From: Solimonas terrae | GTDB taxonomy: Bacteria; Pseudomonadota; Gammaproteobacteria; Nevskiales; Nevskiaceae | Direction: 5' to 3' | DNA length: 64,000 nucleotides | Assembly: GCF_011067135.1 (NCBI RefSeq) | Contig: NZ_JAAMOW010000001.1 | Location: forward strand, 248,001-312,000 | Shown here: positions 33,631-42,703 of the stretch, in pieces | How positions within the stretch are numbered: position 1 is the first letter of the stretch | Layout: every line of letters starts with the position of its first letter | Position numbers and translations under genes: made by a program | Notes under the pieces: model-generated | The model's input: only the letters and a program-made list of their open reading frames with translations | What the model was told of the DNA's origin: nothing | Databases searched by the model: none

Positions 33631-35034
33631 ATGAAACGAACGATGCGCCGGGTACGGATGCCTTGCCTGATGGCGCTGGCCGTGTGCCTGATGAGCGGCT
33701 GCACGCGGCATGTGGAGACGGGCGAGCAGCTGCCGACCAACCCGGAACCGATGCCGAGCCTGCAGCGGCCATCGACCGTGACGCTCAAGGCGTCCATTCC
33801 CCTGTCACGCCTGCAGACGCTGCTCAACGACACGACGCCGCAGTCCTGGGACATCAAGGACCGGCTCACCGCGTTCCGCATCAAGCTGCACGGCGCGCTG
33901 CAACGCGGCGAGATCGTGCTCAGCCCGGCCGGCCGCAACATCGGCTTCAGTTCCACCGTCACCGGGCACGGCAGCGCGCCCGTGTCCTGGGATGTTCGCG
34001 GCGTGCTGGACGGCACGCTGCTGCCGCAGGTGCGCGCCAACTACCGCATCGCGTCCAATCTCGATGCGCATGCGTCCCTGAGCGAGGCCAAGCTCAAGTT
34101 GAGCCTGCTGCCGGATATTTCGCTGCGCGGCCTGCTCGAAAAGAAACTCGCCGAACAGGCGCCTTCCGCACGCGAGCGGCTCGATGCCGCCGTGAACCGC
34201 GGCGACAAGCTGAAAGCCAAGGCCCAGCGCCTGTGGACGACGGCGTTCACGGTCGCGCCGCTGCACCATCAGGACGATGCCTATCTGGTCTCGCGACCGA
34301 CGGCGCTGATCGTTTCCAACCCGGTGCTGGACACACGCAGTGCGGCACCGGCGATCACGCTGGGCCTGGGCATCACCGCGGAACTGCAGACGGTCTACAG
34401 CAAGACCGCACCGACGCTCGCGGTTGCGAAGCTGCCGCCGGCGACGATCCGCAACATCGACGCCGGCCGGATCGCGATTCATCTGCCGCTGATCGCGGAA
34501 CCGGCCGTGCTCGCCGCGGTGTTCACCGAGCGGCTGAAAGCCCACAAGTTGAAGTTGCAGGCCAAGGGCGTGCGCATCCTCAAGATCGAGGCCGCGGGCG
34601 TGGGCACGCAACTGGTGCTGCGCTGCAAGGTCCGCAGCGAGCACTGGTGGCGCCCGCTGGAGGCGCATCTGTTCGTCACCGGCGAGCCTTACCTGGACGA
34701 AACGGACCGCTCCATCCGCCTGCGCAATCTCGATGTGACGGTGCAATCGCGCAACGCGCTGCTCGGCACGGCGGGTTATCTGCTGTCGCCATTGCTGACG
34801 CAGTACATCGGCGAGAAGGCGGTGTATCCGCTGGCCAGGCTGGAAGCGAAGGCAAAGCGCGATGTCGATCGCTGGGCGGCGGATCTGGCCGAGAAATCGC
34901 ATGGCGCCGTGCAGGCGAACGTCACGCAGGTGCGCATCGATTCGGTCGGCATGCAGGCCGGCTACGTGGTCGTGGAAGCGTCGGCGCTGGGAACGGTGGC
35001 GAACGATCCGGAGCCTTGGTTGCCGGATCGGTAG
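33631..35034 (+). CDS. DUF4403 family lipoprotein
   Basis: A 467-residue lipoprotein. The ATG at 33631 opens a basic N-terminus and hydrophobic core ending in the lipobox LMSGC, so it should be lipid-anchored in the envelope. The remainder matches the DUF4403 type. It has a repeated TULIP-like or beta-rich layout with PLSRLQTLLND near the start, then VLDGTLLPQVRANYRI, and near the end SRNALLGTAGYLLSPLLTQY and AKAKRDVDRWAADL. No enzymatic motif is visible. It is followed by a decayed AraC gene. The function of the family is unknown to me. Confidence 0.82.
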   Translation: MKRTMRRVRMPCLMALAVCLMSGCTRHVETGEQLPTNPEPMPSLQRPSTVTLKASIPLSRLQTLLNDTTPQSWDIKDRLTAFRIKLHGALQRGEIVLSPAGRNIGFSSTVTGHGSAPVSWDVRGVLDGTLLPQVRANYRIASNLDAHASLSEAKLKLSLLPDISLRGLLEKKLAEQAPSARERLDAAVNRGDKLKAKAQRLWTTAFTVAPLHHQDDAYLVSRPTALIVSNPVLDTRSAAPAITLGLGITAELQTVYSKTAPTLAVAKLPPATIRNIDAGRIAIHLPLIAEPAVLAAVFTERLKAHKLKLQAKGVRILKIEAAGVGTQLVLRCKVRSEHWWRPLEAHLFVTGEPYLDETDRSIRLRNLDVTVQSRNALLGTAGYLLSPLLTQYIGEKAVYPLARLEAKAKRDVDRWAADLAEKSHGAVQANVTQVRIDSVGMQAGYVVVEASALGTVANDPEPWLPDR

Positions 35035-35067
35035 GCGTTGTTGGCGGGGAGGCTCTGAAAAAGTCCG

Positions 35068-35722
35068 TCATCGCGAGGACGCGCAGCTGCTGGCGCTGAG
35101 CATGGCGCTGCTGGCGCGCAGCATCGCGCAACTGCACGACGATCAGCTGTGGCCGCTGCGTGTCGAGTTCGCGCTGCCGGCGCCGCGCGACACGCGGTCG
35201 TGGCAGCGCACGTTCGGCGTGCGGCCGGTCTTTGGCAGCGCGGCGACCCGACTGGTCTATCCGCTGGCGCAATTGAATCTGCCGGTGCACATCAGCGCCG
35301 AGGCGCGCGAACGCCTCGGCACGCAGTGGCGTGGCGACGAACGTCAGGCGCCGATCGCGCTGGAGCGGCAGGTGGAACGCGCGATCGTCGCCTTGCTGCC
35401 GACCGGCGACTGCAGCCTGGCGCGCGTCGCCAGCCTCGTCGATCTGCAGCCGCGCACGCTGCAGGCGCAGCTGCAGCAACAGCGCCTGAACTTCAGTCTG
35501 CTGCTGCAGCAGGCACGCGAGAAGCTGGCGCGCGAGCATCTGGCGCGCAGCGACATCGATCTGACGACGCTGGCGATGAATCCGGGCTTCGGCGAGCTGG
35601 CGTTTTCAGCCGCGCGTTCAAGAGCTGGACGGGAATGTCGCCGCGCAGCTGGCGCCGACGCGAAAACGCCCGGGGTGCCCCGGAGCAAGCGCGTCACCGC
35701 GAGATCGCGAAGCGGCCGCGGT
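35068..35722 (+). pseudogene. Decayed AraC family regulator, N-truncated and frameshifted
   Basis: From about 35068 the second forward frame reads as the middle of an OruR-like AraC protein (LPVHISAEARERLGTQW, then a first helix-turn-helix with LARVASLVDLQPRTLQAQLQ). At about 35607-35615 the frame changes. The end, SRAFKSWTGMSPRSWR, is found only one frame over. Homology begins abruptly after the DUF4403 stop with no start codon or N-domain. This is therefore a remnant with both a 5' deletion and a frameshift. Confidence 0.8.
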
Positions 35723-35831
35723 GATCCGGATGCACCGCTTGCGCAGGAAGCCAGCGGATTGCGTCGTCACCTTCGGCTCGCCACGACAGCGCGGGTCGTG
35801 ATTCAGACCGACCCGGGCGCCGGGCCCGTTT

Positions 35832-36332
35832 CTAGCGCAGTACGTCGTAGGACGGATCGAACTCGTCGCGGCGGCCCACGGCATGCGCCTGCATCGCCTT
35901 CACGTCGCGGACTTCATCGAAGTCGCGGATCGAGATGCGCCTGTCCAGGCCCCAGCGACCCTCGCGCCTCGACCATTGATCGACATAGCGGCCCCAGACC
36001 GTGATCTGCCGCAGCTGTTCGCCATGCCGCATGCGCAGGTTGGCCGTGACGTAGGCCTCGCTGGCGGCGCGATCACCGTCGAGCTCGATGATGAGATTCG
36101 AAACCTGGTGCGAGTGCTGCAGCGTGTGACGATGCTGTGCACAGATGTGGTCGATCACGCCACGGCCGGGGCCCTGGTAGACATCCGCGCCGTAGTCGGC
36201 GACACCGTCCTCGTGCCAGATCGAATGGCCAAGCGGAATGTCGAGACGGTCGACCGCACGGCAGTAGCGATGGATCAGATCGGCGATCGCCTGCCGATCG
36301 GCCAGCATCTGCAGCGTGTTCCTCTCGCTCAT
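35832..36332 (-). CDS. SnoaL-like/NTF2-fold protein
   Basis: A 166-residue SnoaL-type protein, start ATG at 36332 overlapping the TGA of the upstream SDR gene by four bases (ATGA). It contains RQAIADLIHRYCRAVDRLDI, a His-rich middle (HICAQHRHTLQHSHQVSN) and VWGRYVDQWSRREGRWGLDRR, the family's usual C-terminal strand pattern. It is the third protein of this kind in the window encoded in an overlapping unit with an SDR. It may be an isomerase, dehydratase or scaffolding subunit of the same reaction. Confidence 0.82.
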   Translation of the reverse strand: MSERNTLQMLADRQAIADLIHRYCRAVDRLDIPLGHSIWHEDGVADYGADVYQGPGRGVIDHICAQHRHTLQHSHQVSNLIIELDGDRAASEAYVTANLRMRHGEQLRQITVWGRYVDQWSRREGRWGLDRRISIRDFDEVRDVKAMQAHAVGRRDEFDPSYDVLR

Positions 36333-37135
36333 GACGGCTCACCGAAAATCTGTTTGCTGTAGCGGTCGATCATCAGGGTGCGTTCGCGCCGCGCGGCAGC
36401 GGAACTCGGCGCGAAGCCGGCACTGTCGTCGGTGACGCCCCAGTTGTGGACCGGCCCGTGCGCGAGCCGTTCCAGACCGACGCGCGCGACCTCGTCGACC
36501 GATGCGATGTTGTCTGGCAGCGGCTGGCCCTTGTCGGCGAGCAGCTGGCGGAATGCCGGGGTATCGGTGCGGCCGAGGATCAGGTTGAGCACGTCGACGC
36601 CCTGCGGCTGCAGCTCGGCCCACAGGCCTTCGCCGAAGCACAGCGTGAACGCCTTGCTCGCTGCATAGGTCGCCATGAAGCTCGATCCGCCGTAGCACGC
36701 GCCGGAGTTGACGAGCAGCAGGCCACCCCGCCCGCGCGCCGTCATCGGCGCGGCAAAGTGATGGCAGCACTGCAGGGTGATCAGGGTGTTGCGCTGCGCG
36801 AGCGCGAGCCAGTCGCCGACATCGCGATCGAGGAAGCGCGAGCCGTGCGGATCGGCGCCGGCATTGCTGACGAACAGGCCGACTTCGCGCGCGCCGACCG
36901 CGGCCTTGATCTGCGCGAACGCATCCGGCGCGGCGAGATCGACGCAGGCCGTCACGCAGTCGACGCCGCTTTCGGCGCGAATCTCGTCGGCCAGGGCCGC
37001 CAGCGGCGCCTGGCGGCGCGCGAGCAGAATGCAGCCCACGCCCAGCGACGCGATCTGCAGCGCGAACGCGCGGCCCGTGCCTTCGGACGCGCCGGCGATC
37101 ACGGCCCAGGGTCCGTAGCGATCGGCAAAACTCAT
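36329..37135 (-). CDS. SDR family oxidoreductase
   Basis: A 268-residue SDR. It has AGASEGTGRAFALQIAS as the cofactor motif, LLARRQAPLAALA after beta-2 (an Arg suggesting NADPH), FVSNAGADPHGS, the catalytic Ser in LLVNSGACYGG and YAASK. It overlaps and is translationally coupled to the SnoaL gene downstream, mirroring the unit at 27.3-29.3 kb. It is likely to reduce or oxidise a cyclic ketone or alcohol intermediate. The substrate is unknown. Confidence 0.88.
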   Translation of the reverse strand: MSFADRYGPWAVIAGASEGTGRAFALQIASLGVGCILLARRQAPLAALADEIRAESGVDCVTACVDLAAPDAFAQIKAAVGAREVGLFVSNAGADPHGSRFLDRDVGDWLALAQRNTLITLQCCHHFAAPMTARGRGGLLLVNSGACYGGSSFMATYAASKAFTLCFGEGLWAELQPQGVDVLNLILGRTDTPAFRQLLADKGQPLPDNIASVDEVARVGLERLAHGPVHNWGVTDDSAGFAPSSAAARRERTLMIDRYSKQIFGEPS

Positions 37136-37177
37136 GCTGGCTCCTTCGCGCCCTTGCGGTGGCGGCGCGACGACAGG

Positions 37178-38467
37178 CTACGGCAAATGCGCGGTGTTCG
37201 GCACGACCGGCAGATCATCAAGCAGGCTGCCGAAGTCCCGGGTCTGCCAGAGATTGAGGAAGTTGGTCAGCATCTGCAATTGCACGCGCGCAACCTCATT
37301 GCCGCGCAGGCGCGGATCGAAACGATCGCGGACCTCATCGAGTTCCGGCACCTGAGCGCGGATATAAGGCGGCGCATCGAGCAGCCAGGCCAGACCCATG
37401 ATCGCCACGTAGCGCAGCAGCTGCTGCCGCAGCCGCGCGACATCGAGCGCCGGTCCGCCGGCCGCACGGAATTCCGAGACGAACAGGGCCAGCAGCGCAT
37501 CGAGATGATCGTCCCAGAGCTGCGTCCGGGCACCGCTGAGCGCGCCCCAGATCGCCATCGCCACGTTCATCAGGCTGACGCAGCCCCAGTCGAGCAAACC
37601 ACATTCGAGATGCCCGTCGGCATGACGCCAGAACCAGGCGTTGTCGATATTGGCGTTCCAGTGGCACAGCGCGCTGGATTCCGCGTCGTCTTCCAGTTGC
37701 CTGCGGATCGCGGCCTCCTGTGCCGGAAAGCGCGCAACCTCGTCGCGCAGTTGCGCGATGAAGGCCGGCGCGCGGATGTTCGCCGGCAGCAGGCCCGGAT
37801 GACGTTCGGCGAAGTCGGCATAGCGCGCGACGCGGTTCTGCAGCTGCTGCACCGTGTACGGCGCGCGTTGACCGACCGTGACCAGCGCCGGATCGTAGGC
37901 AAAGCGTTCGGCGACATCGGCGCCGAGACGTCCGGCGCGCTGCGCACCGGCCAGTCTCGCGACTGAAGTCAGCAGCGCCTCGTAGTGTGCGAGCGGGTCC
38001 GGCAATGCGTCGTCCAGGCACTTGTCGTAATGCGGCTCGATGCGCTCGCGACCGAAGGCGATGCGTTCGGTGATGAGGATGCCGGTGCCGGATTCGCGGT
38101 GGTAGTCGGCATACAGACAGACCGGCACGGCGATCGGAAAGCCCGGTGCACTGGCCAGCTGGGCGAAAGCGATCTCGCGCTCCATCTGCGTGCGCGCGCG
38201 ATCGCGGATCGGGTCGTCGAAATCGCGCGAGAACTTCACGAACAGCTCGCGACGCAGGCCGGCCGCCGGCTGCGCGTAGTCGACGGCGAGCAGCAGCTTG
38301 CGCCCGGTACTGCCGCCCGGACATTCGCGGAACTCGGTGATGCGCGTGACGCGGTTGTCCGCCGCCAGCGCACCGAAGACGCGAAACGCTTCGTTCAGAA
38401 ACGGCAGGCCGGCCGTGCGCAGGGCTTCGATGTCGGCGGGAATCGGCAGGCCGTGGCGGTCACCCAT
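37178..38467 (-). CDS. APH-like phosphotransferase family protein
   Basis: A 429-residue protein of the aminoglycoside phosphotransferase/choline-kinase-like fold. The ATG at 38467 is the first good start after the upstream gene. Kinase-like features are RKLLLAVDYAQPAAGLRRE, ELFVKFSRDF with the Lys-like position, the catalytic loop CHWNANIDNAWFW and the metal motif LLDWGCVSLMNVAM. Such proteins are common in steroid and terpenoid degradation clusters and phosphorylate small hydroxyl compounds or are of unknown role. It lies between the SDR/SnoaL pair and the aldo/keto reductase on the same strand. Confidence 0.78.
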   Translation of the reverse strand: MGDRHGLPIPADIEALRTAGLPFLNEAFRVFGALAADNRVTRITEFRECPGGSTGRKLLLAVDYAQPAAGLRRELFVKFSRDFDDPIRDRARTQMEREIAFAQLASAPGFPIAVPVCLYADYHRESGTGILITERIAFGRERIEPHYDKCLDDALPDPLAHYEALLTSVARLAGAQRAGRLGADVAERFAYDPALVTVGQRAPYTVQQLQNRVARYADFAERHPGLLPANIRAPAFIAQLRDEVARFPAQEAAIRRQLEDDAESSALCHWNANIDNAWFWRHADGHLECGLLDWGCVSLMNVAMAIWGALSGARTQLWDDHLDALLALFVSEFRAAGGPALDVARLRQQLLRYVAIMGLAWLLDAPPYIRAQVPELDEVRDRFDPRLRGNEVARVQLQMLTNFLNLWQTRDFGSLLDDLPVVPNTAHLP

Positions 38468-38517
38468 CACGGCGTCACGCCCTTGATGCGCGGCGGTGCC
38501 GGGCGCCGCCGGACCGC

Positions 38518-39549
38518 TCACGTCCGACCCAGCGCGCGCGCCACGCGCCGGTCCGGCGCCACCCAGTCGCTGCTCGGATAGAGCGGCATGATGGCGCTCG
38601 CGGCGTCGAGTTCGGCAAGGTCGGCCTCGCTCAGCTGCAGGTCGGCGGCGCCGAGGTTGTCGTCGAGCTGGGCGAGCTTGGTGGCGCCGAGCAGCACGCT
38701 GGTGACGCCGCGACGCGCCAGCACCCAGGCGATCGCCAACTGCGGCACGGTCACGCCGCGGCGCGCCGCAATGCCGCGCATCACGTCGAGCAGCGCGAAG
38801 CCCTTGTCCTTGTCGAACTGCAGCATGTCGAAGCTCGAGAAGCGGTTGTCCGGGCGCGTCAGGTCTTCCCGCGTGTACGCGCCGCTGAGGAAGCCGAACG
38901 CGAGCGGGCTCCAGACCGTCATGCCGAGGCCGTAGCGCTGCATCATCGGCAGCACGTCGCGCTCGACGTCGCGGCCGAGCAGCGAGTAGTACATCTGGCC
39001 GTGCGTGAACGGTGCATAGCCGCGCGCCTTCTGGATTTCCATCGCCGCCGCGACGGTCCACGCCGACCAGTTCGAGTAGCCGATGTAGCGCACCTTGCCG
39101 GCGCGCACGACGCTGTCGAAGGCTTCCAGGGTTTCTTCCAGCGGCGTGTACGGGTCTTCGCGATGCGCGACGTAGCAGTCGATCCAGTCCGTGCCGAGAC
39201 GCCGCAGGCTCTGGTCGACCGACCAGAGGATGTGGCGTTTCGACAGGCCGGTGCGCAGCAGCTCGCGGTCGCCGCCGCGATTGCCGACCTTGGTGGTGAT
39301 GACGACGCGATCGCGGTGCGGCTTCAGCGCCGCGCCGAGCAGGGTCTCCGATTCGCCGTCGGCGTAGACGTCGGCGGTATCGAAGAAATTGATGCCGGCG
39401 TCCAGCGCCCGGCCGACCAGCGTGTGCGCCAGCTGCTCGCCGACCTTGTAGACCGCGTCGAGCGAGCGGGCACCCTGGGAAAACGTCAGCGCGCCGAAAC
39501 CGAGCCGCGAGACGACGAGACCGGTACTGCCGAGCGTGCGGTATTGCAT
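38518..39549 (-). CDS. Aldo/keto reductase
   Basis: A 343-residue NADPH-dependent aldo/keto reductase of the AKR11/Kv-beta-like group. The catalytic tetrad is visible as Asp in FFDTADVY, Tyr in the same segment, Lys in VITTKVG and His in CYVAHREDP. The C-terminal cofactor region has VTSVLLGATKLAQLDDNL. It could reduce aldehydes or ketones released by the surrounding catabolic genes. It appears to be the first gene of a minus-strand run with the phosphotransferase and SDR/SnoaL genes. Confidence 0.92.
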   Translation of the reverse strand: MQYRTLGSTGLVVSRLGFGALTFSQGARSLDAVYKVGEQLAHTLVGRALDAGINFFDTADVYADGESETLLGAALKPHRDRVVITTKVGNRGGDRELLRTGLSKRHILWSVDQSLRRLGTDWIDCYVAHREDPYTPLEETLEAFDSVVRAGKVRYIGYSNWSAWTVAAAMEIQKARGYAPFTHGQMYYSLLGRDVERDVLPMMQRYGLGMTVWSPLAFGFLSGAYTREDLTRPDNRFSSFDMLQFDKDKGFALLDVMRGIAARRGVTVPQLAIAWVLARRGVTSVLLGATKLAQLDDNLGAADLQLSEADLAELDAASAIMPLYPSSDWVAPDRRVARALGRT

Positions 39550-39610
39550 CAGGCGTTCACTTCGTCGGCGATACCGGCGCCGTTCAGGCCGAGTGCCGCG
39601 CGGAACGCGC

Positions 39611-39706
39611 GGTGTATCGAGGCCCGGCGCGCGGTCTCGATACGCCCGCGTTGCGGGCTACTCGACCCGAACGGTTCGGAATTTTTCATCGGAATTTTTC
39701 ATCGGC
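39611..39706. repeat. Short extragenic inverted and direct repeats
   Basis: The gap before the aldo/keto reductase start contains GTATCGAG and CTCGATAC as an inverted pair around a GC-rich loop, then CCGAACGGTTCGG. The direct repeat GGAATTTTTCATC occurs twice in tandem near 39680-39704. These belong to the same CGATAC-type extragenic family seen elsewhere in the window. Confidence 0.6.
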
Positions 39707-39724
39707 CACCGAGCCTGCACCGCC

Positions 39725-40762
39725 TTACTGCCTGGCCTTGCGGCCGGAGCGGCTGAGGCGGAAGTCCGGCGGATACTGGCTGTCGTTGTCCTTGACGGCG
39801 TTGTTGAGCCCCTTGCCGAAGGTCTCCGCGTCGAGCGTCAGCTCGTCGGCGTCGTTCTTCACCAGCGGCAGCATCGACTCCAGCCACGCCGTCATCATGC
39901 TGCCCATGTATTCGCCCTGCTGCTGCTTCATCAGCTCGAACATGGTCTTCTGCATGTAGACCACGTCGGTCGGACGCGTGCGGCTGCACGACAGCGCGTA
40001 CTTCTCGATCTCCGCTTCCAGCCGGTCGCGCGGCACGACGCTGTTGACGAAGTTGCAGTCGTACATTTCCCTGGCGGTGAACGGCCGGCCGGTGAACACC
40101 ATTTCCTGGAACTTGCGCAGGCCCATGGTCTGCGCCCACTGCCACATGCGCGGACCCCAGCCGACGTAGCGGAACGACGGATGACCGAACAGCGCGTCGT
40201 CGGACGAGATCACCAGATCGGCATCGGCGGCCTGGTAGAAGTGCCAGCCGTAGCAGTAGCCCTTCACTTCGAGAATGCTGATCTTCTTGAAGTCCTGCAG
40301 GCTGCGGCAGCCGTAGCTGGAATTCGCGTACAGCTGCGTGAGCTGCGCGAGATAGCGGTACGAACCCTTGGGCGGATACTTGACGTCCTCGTCCTCGCCG
40401 ATGCGGAACTCGTGCAGCAGCGAGTATTCGCCCTCGCCGCTCAGCATCGCTTCCTGCTCGGGCAGGTCCGCACCACCGCCGAGATGGTTGCCGACGCCAC
40501 GGATCAGCAGCACCTTGACGTCGTCGTCGACATTGGCGCGATGAATCAGGTCCGCGTAACGCAGGCGCGCAGCGATGGTCGGCGCGTTGAGATGATCGGG
40601 CCGGTTCAGCGTGATCGTCGCGATCCTGGTCTTCGGGTCCTTCTTGTAGAGGATGATCTCCTCGGGCGACGGCTGGGCCGGCTTCGACGCTTTCGCGGTC
40701 TTCTTTGCCGACACCTTCGCGGTTTTCTTCCTGCTCGCGGGCTGCTTTTTCTTGGCTGCCAT
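39725..40762 (-). CDS. Enoyl-CoA hydratase-like protein with histone H1-like N-terminal tail
   Basis: A 345-residue crotonase-fold protein. The ATG at 40762 has GGAG about seven bases upstream. Residues 1-32 are almost only Ala, Lys, Ser and Pro, with KKTAKVSAKKTAKASKPA as the core. The crotonase domain follows, with TITLNRPDHLNAPT, an oxyanion segment GVGNHLGGGADL and LEVKGYCYGWHFYQAADADL. Gly and Asp positions differ from housekeeping hydratases. It sits in a steroid-type cluster, so it may hydrate or cleave a ring-derived acyl-CoA. The tail is not normal for this family and may mediate DNA, RNA or membrane binding. Confidence 0.82.
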   Translation of the reverse strand: MAAKKKQPASRKKTAKVSAKKTAKASKPAQPSPEEIILYKKDPKTRIATITLNRPDHLNAPTIAARLRYADLIHRANVDDDVKVLLIRGVGNHLGGGADLPEQEAMLSGEGEYSLLHEFRIGEDEDVKYPPKGSYRYLAQLTQLYANSSYGCRSLQDFKKISILEVKGYCYGWHFYQAADADLVISSDDALFGHPSFRYVGWGPRMWQWAQTMGLRKFQEMVFTGRPFTAREMYDCNFVNSVVPRDRLEAEIEKYALSCSRTRPTDVVYMQKTMFELMKQQQGEYMGSMMTAWLESMLPLVKNDADELTLDAETFGKGLNNAVKDNDSQYPPDFRLSRSGRKARQ

Positions 40763-40788
40763 GACGCTCTCCATTATGTGCAGTGGGT

Positions 40789-40883
40789 CATTGCGAGTCG
40801 CCGAAGGCGACGAAGCCATCCAGGGACGCCGCGCGATCCGGCCGCGCTGCTGGATGGCTTCGCCGCCGTGCGGCTCGCAATGA
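40789..40883. repeat. Long REP-like palindromic element
   Basis: CATTGCGAGTCGCCGAAGGC and GACGAAGCCATCCAG are mirrored by CTGGATGGCTTCGCCGC and CGGCTCGCAATG across a GC-rich loop. This gives a near-palindrome of about 95 bp between two minus-strand genes. It resembles common extragenic palindromes of gammaproteobacteria and could act as an attenuating hairpin within the transcript. Confidence 0.85.
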
Positions 40884-40896
40884 ACGGGTTTTCGAA

Positions 40897-42636
40897 TCAG
40901 GCCGCGGCGGCGACGCTCTCCTGGCGCGGCGCGGCGGCCTTGCCGGCGGCGGCGGCGATGTGATTCGCCGCGACGTAGCCGAAAGTCATCGCCGGTCCGA
41001 TCGTGCCGCCGGCGCCCGGATACAGATTGCCGAACGGGCTCGCCGAGTTGTTGCCGGCGGCGTACAGATTGGGAATCGGCTGATCATGGGCGTCGAGCAC
41101 GCGCGCCTGCGCGTCGCAGGCGAGACCGCCCTTGGTGCCGAGATCGCCGCAGTTGATCGCGACGGCGTAGTACGGCGCCTTGCCGATCGGCCCGAGGCAG
41201 GGATTCGGCTTGACGTTGGCGTCGCCGAACATCTGGTCGTACGGATTGGCGCCGCGGTTGAACTCGGCATCGACGCCGGCGGCCGCGTACTGGTTCATCT
41301 GCTCGACGGTCTTCTTCAGCGCGTCCGCCGGCACATGGATCTTGGCGGCCAGCGAATCGAGCGTGTCGGCGCGGAAGATGTACTGGTCCCACCAGTCCGG
41401 CGGGATGCGGCGATCCGGCATCAGGATCGTCGGCATGATGCCGCCGGCGGTGAATTTCTGGCGGAACGTCGCGTCGAACACCAGCCAGCACGGCGTGTTG
41501 GCACCGGTCTTGAGTTGGTCCTCGACCATCGCCGCACCGAATTCGTCGTAGCTGCAGGCCTCGTTGACGAAGCGCACGCCGTTGCGGTTGACGCAGACGC
41601 TGTGCGGACGGCCGACATCGAACGCGGCCTGCACGATGTCCTCGAAGTTGGAGCGGCTTTCCATGGGGATGTGCATGGTCGGAATCCACCAGCCGGCTTC
41701 CGTGTGCTCGGTGGCGGCACCGACCTTCATGCCGGCGATCAGGGTCTCGCCGCGGTTGGCATCCTCGGGTGTCGAGCTGTGGCGCGTCAGGCCCGGCACC
41801 TGGAAGAAGCGGTCGCGCAGCTCCTGGTTCCATTCGAAGCCGCCGGCGGCGAGCACGACACCGTGCCGCGCGGTGATGTCGTAGCGACGACCGAAGTTGC
41901 TGACCTTGACGCCGCCGATCCTGCCGTCGGTGAGGATCAGCTCGTCGAGTTTGGTCGCCAGCCGGACTTCGACGCCGTGATCGAACACGCGTTTGTACAG
42001 ATGGCCCATCAGCGCCGCGCCCTGGGTGAAGCGCCGATCGCGCCGCGTCAGCAGGCGCGTCGAAAGATCCGACCAGTAGGTCCAGGCCATCTTCAGGAAG
42101 GTCTTGATCCAGCCCGGCCCGCGGGTCGAGATGGAGAAGAACTGCAGCACGTCCATCGCGTAGCGGTTGAGGATCTTGAAGCGCGCGTACTGCTCGCGCA
42201 TCAGCGGGAACTGCGCGCCGAGTTCACGACCGTCGAAGGTCTCGCAGAGGATCGAACGGTCGACCCGCGCGTTCGGGGCGGTCGGAAAGTAGTCCGGATA
42301 GTACGGCGCCGGCGCGACCGGCAGACCCAGCGACTTGATGAAGCGCAGCATCTCCGGCGCCTGATCGACGTAGGCTTCGAGGCGATCGCGACGCACCGGC
42401 TTCCTGATCAGCGCGTCGAGGTAGGCCAGCGCCTTGTCGCGGCTGTCGTCGTTGGCGGTGAACTGATGGTTCGGCACCCAGATGACACCACCGGACGCGG
42501 CCGACGTGCCGCCGTACTTGTGCGCCTTTTCGACGATGAGCACCGACAGGCCGAGTGACCTGGCGCGCAGCGCCGCCGTCGCGCCGGCGGCGCCGGAGCC
42601 GACCACGACCACATCATAGATTTCGGTATCGCTCAT
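40897..42636 (-). CDS. FAD-dependent 3-ketosteroid Delta1-dehydrogenase-like protein
   Basis: A 579-residue flavoprotein of the KstD/fumarate-reductase family. The N-terminal Rossmann motif is DVVVVGSGAAGATAALRA with EKAHKYGGTSAASGG. The C-terminal flavin and active-site segment reads FGNLYPGAGGTIGPAMTFGY, closely like KstD, including the active-site Tyr in YPGAG. It would introduce a 1,2-double bond into a 3-keto ring. The neighbours (ferredoxin, SDR, P450 and crotonase) support a steroid or related polycyclic degradation cluster. Other members act on related cyclic ketones, so substrate specificity is not certain. Confidence 0.85.
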   Translation of the reverse strand: MSDTEIYDVVVVGSGAAGATAALRARSLGLSVLIVEKAHKYGGTSAASGGVIWVPNHQFTANDDSRDKALAYLDALIRKPVRRDRLEAYVDQAPEMLRFIKSLGLPVAPAPYYPDYFPTAPNARVDRSILCETFDGRELGAQFPLMREQYARFKILNRYAMDVLQFFSISTRGPGWIKTFLKMAWTYWSDLSTRLLTRRDRRFTQGAALMGHLYKRVFDHGVEVRLATKLDELILTDGRIGGVKVSNFGRRYDITARHGVVLAAGGFEWNQELRDRFFQVPGLTRHSSTPEDANRGETLIAGMKVGAATEHTEAGWWIPTMHIPMESRSNFEDIVQAAFDVGRPHSVCVNRNGVRFVNEACSYDEFGAAMVEDQLKTGANTPCWLVFDATFRQKFTAGGIMPTILMPDRRIPPDWWDQYIFRADTLDSLAAKIHVPADALKKTVEQMNQYAAAGVDAEFNRGANPYDQMFGDANVKPNPCLGPIGKAPYYAVAINCGDLGTKGGLACDAQARVLDAHDQPIPNLYAAGNNSASPFGNLYPGAGGTIGPAMTFGYVAANHIAAAAGKAAAPRQESVAAAA

Positions 42637-42703
42637 CTCGTTTCCTCCGGAACCATCGCTTTCCTTGCCGCTGCGTGCCGTGAACGCCAGCGGCGACCGC
42701 GCC

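Noticed and set aside
37178-39061. A 627-residue version of the phosphotransferase
   Set aside because: The N-terminal 198 residues overlap the aldo/keto reductase in another frame and are arginine-rich. The ATG at 38467 gives the family-length protein.
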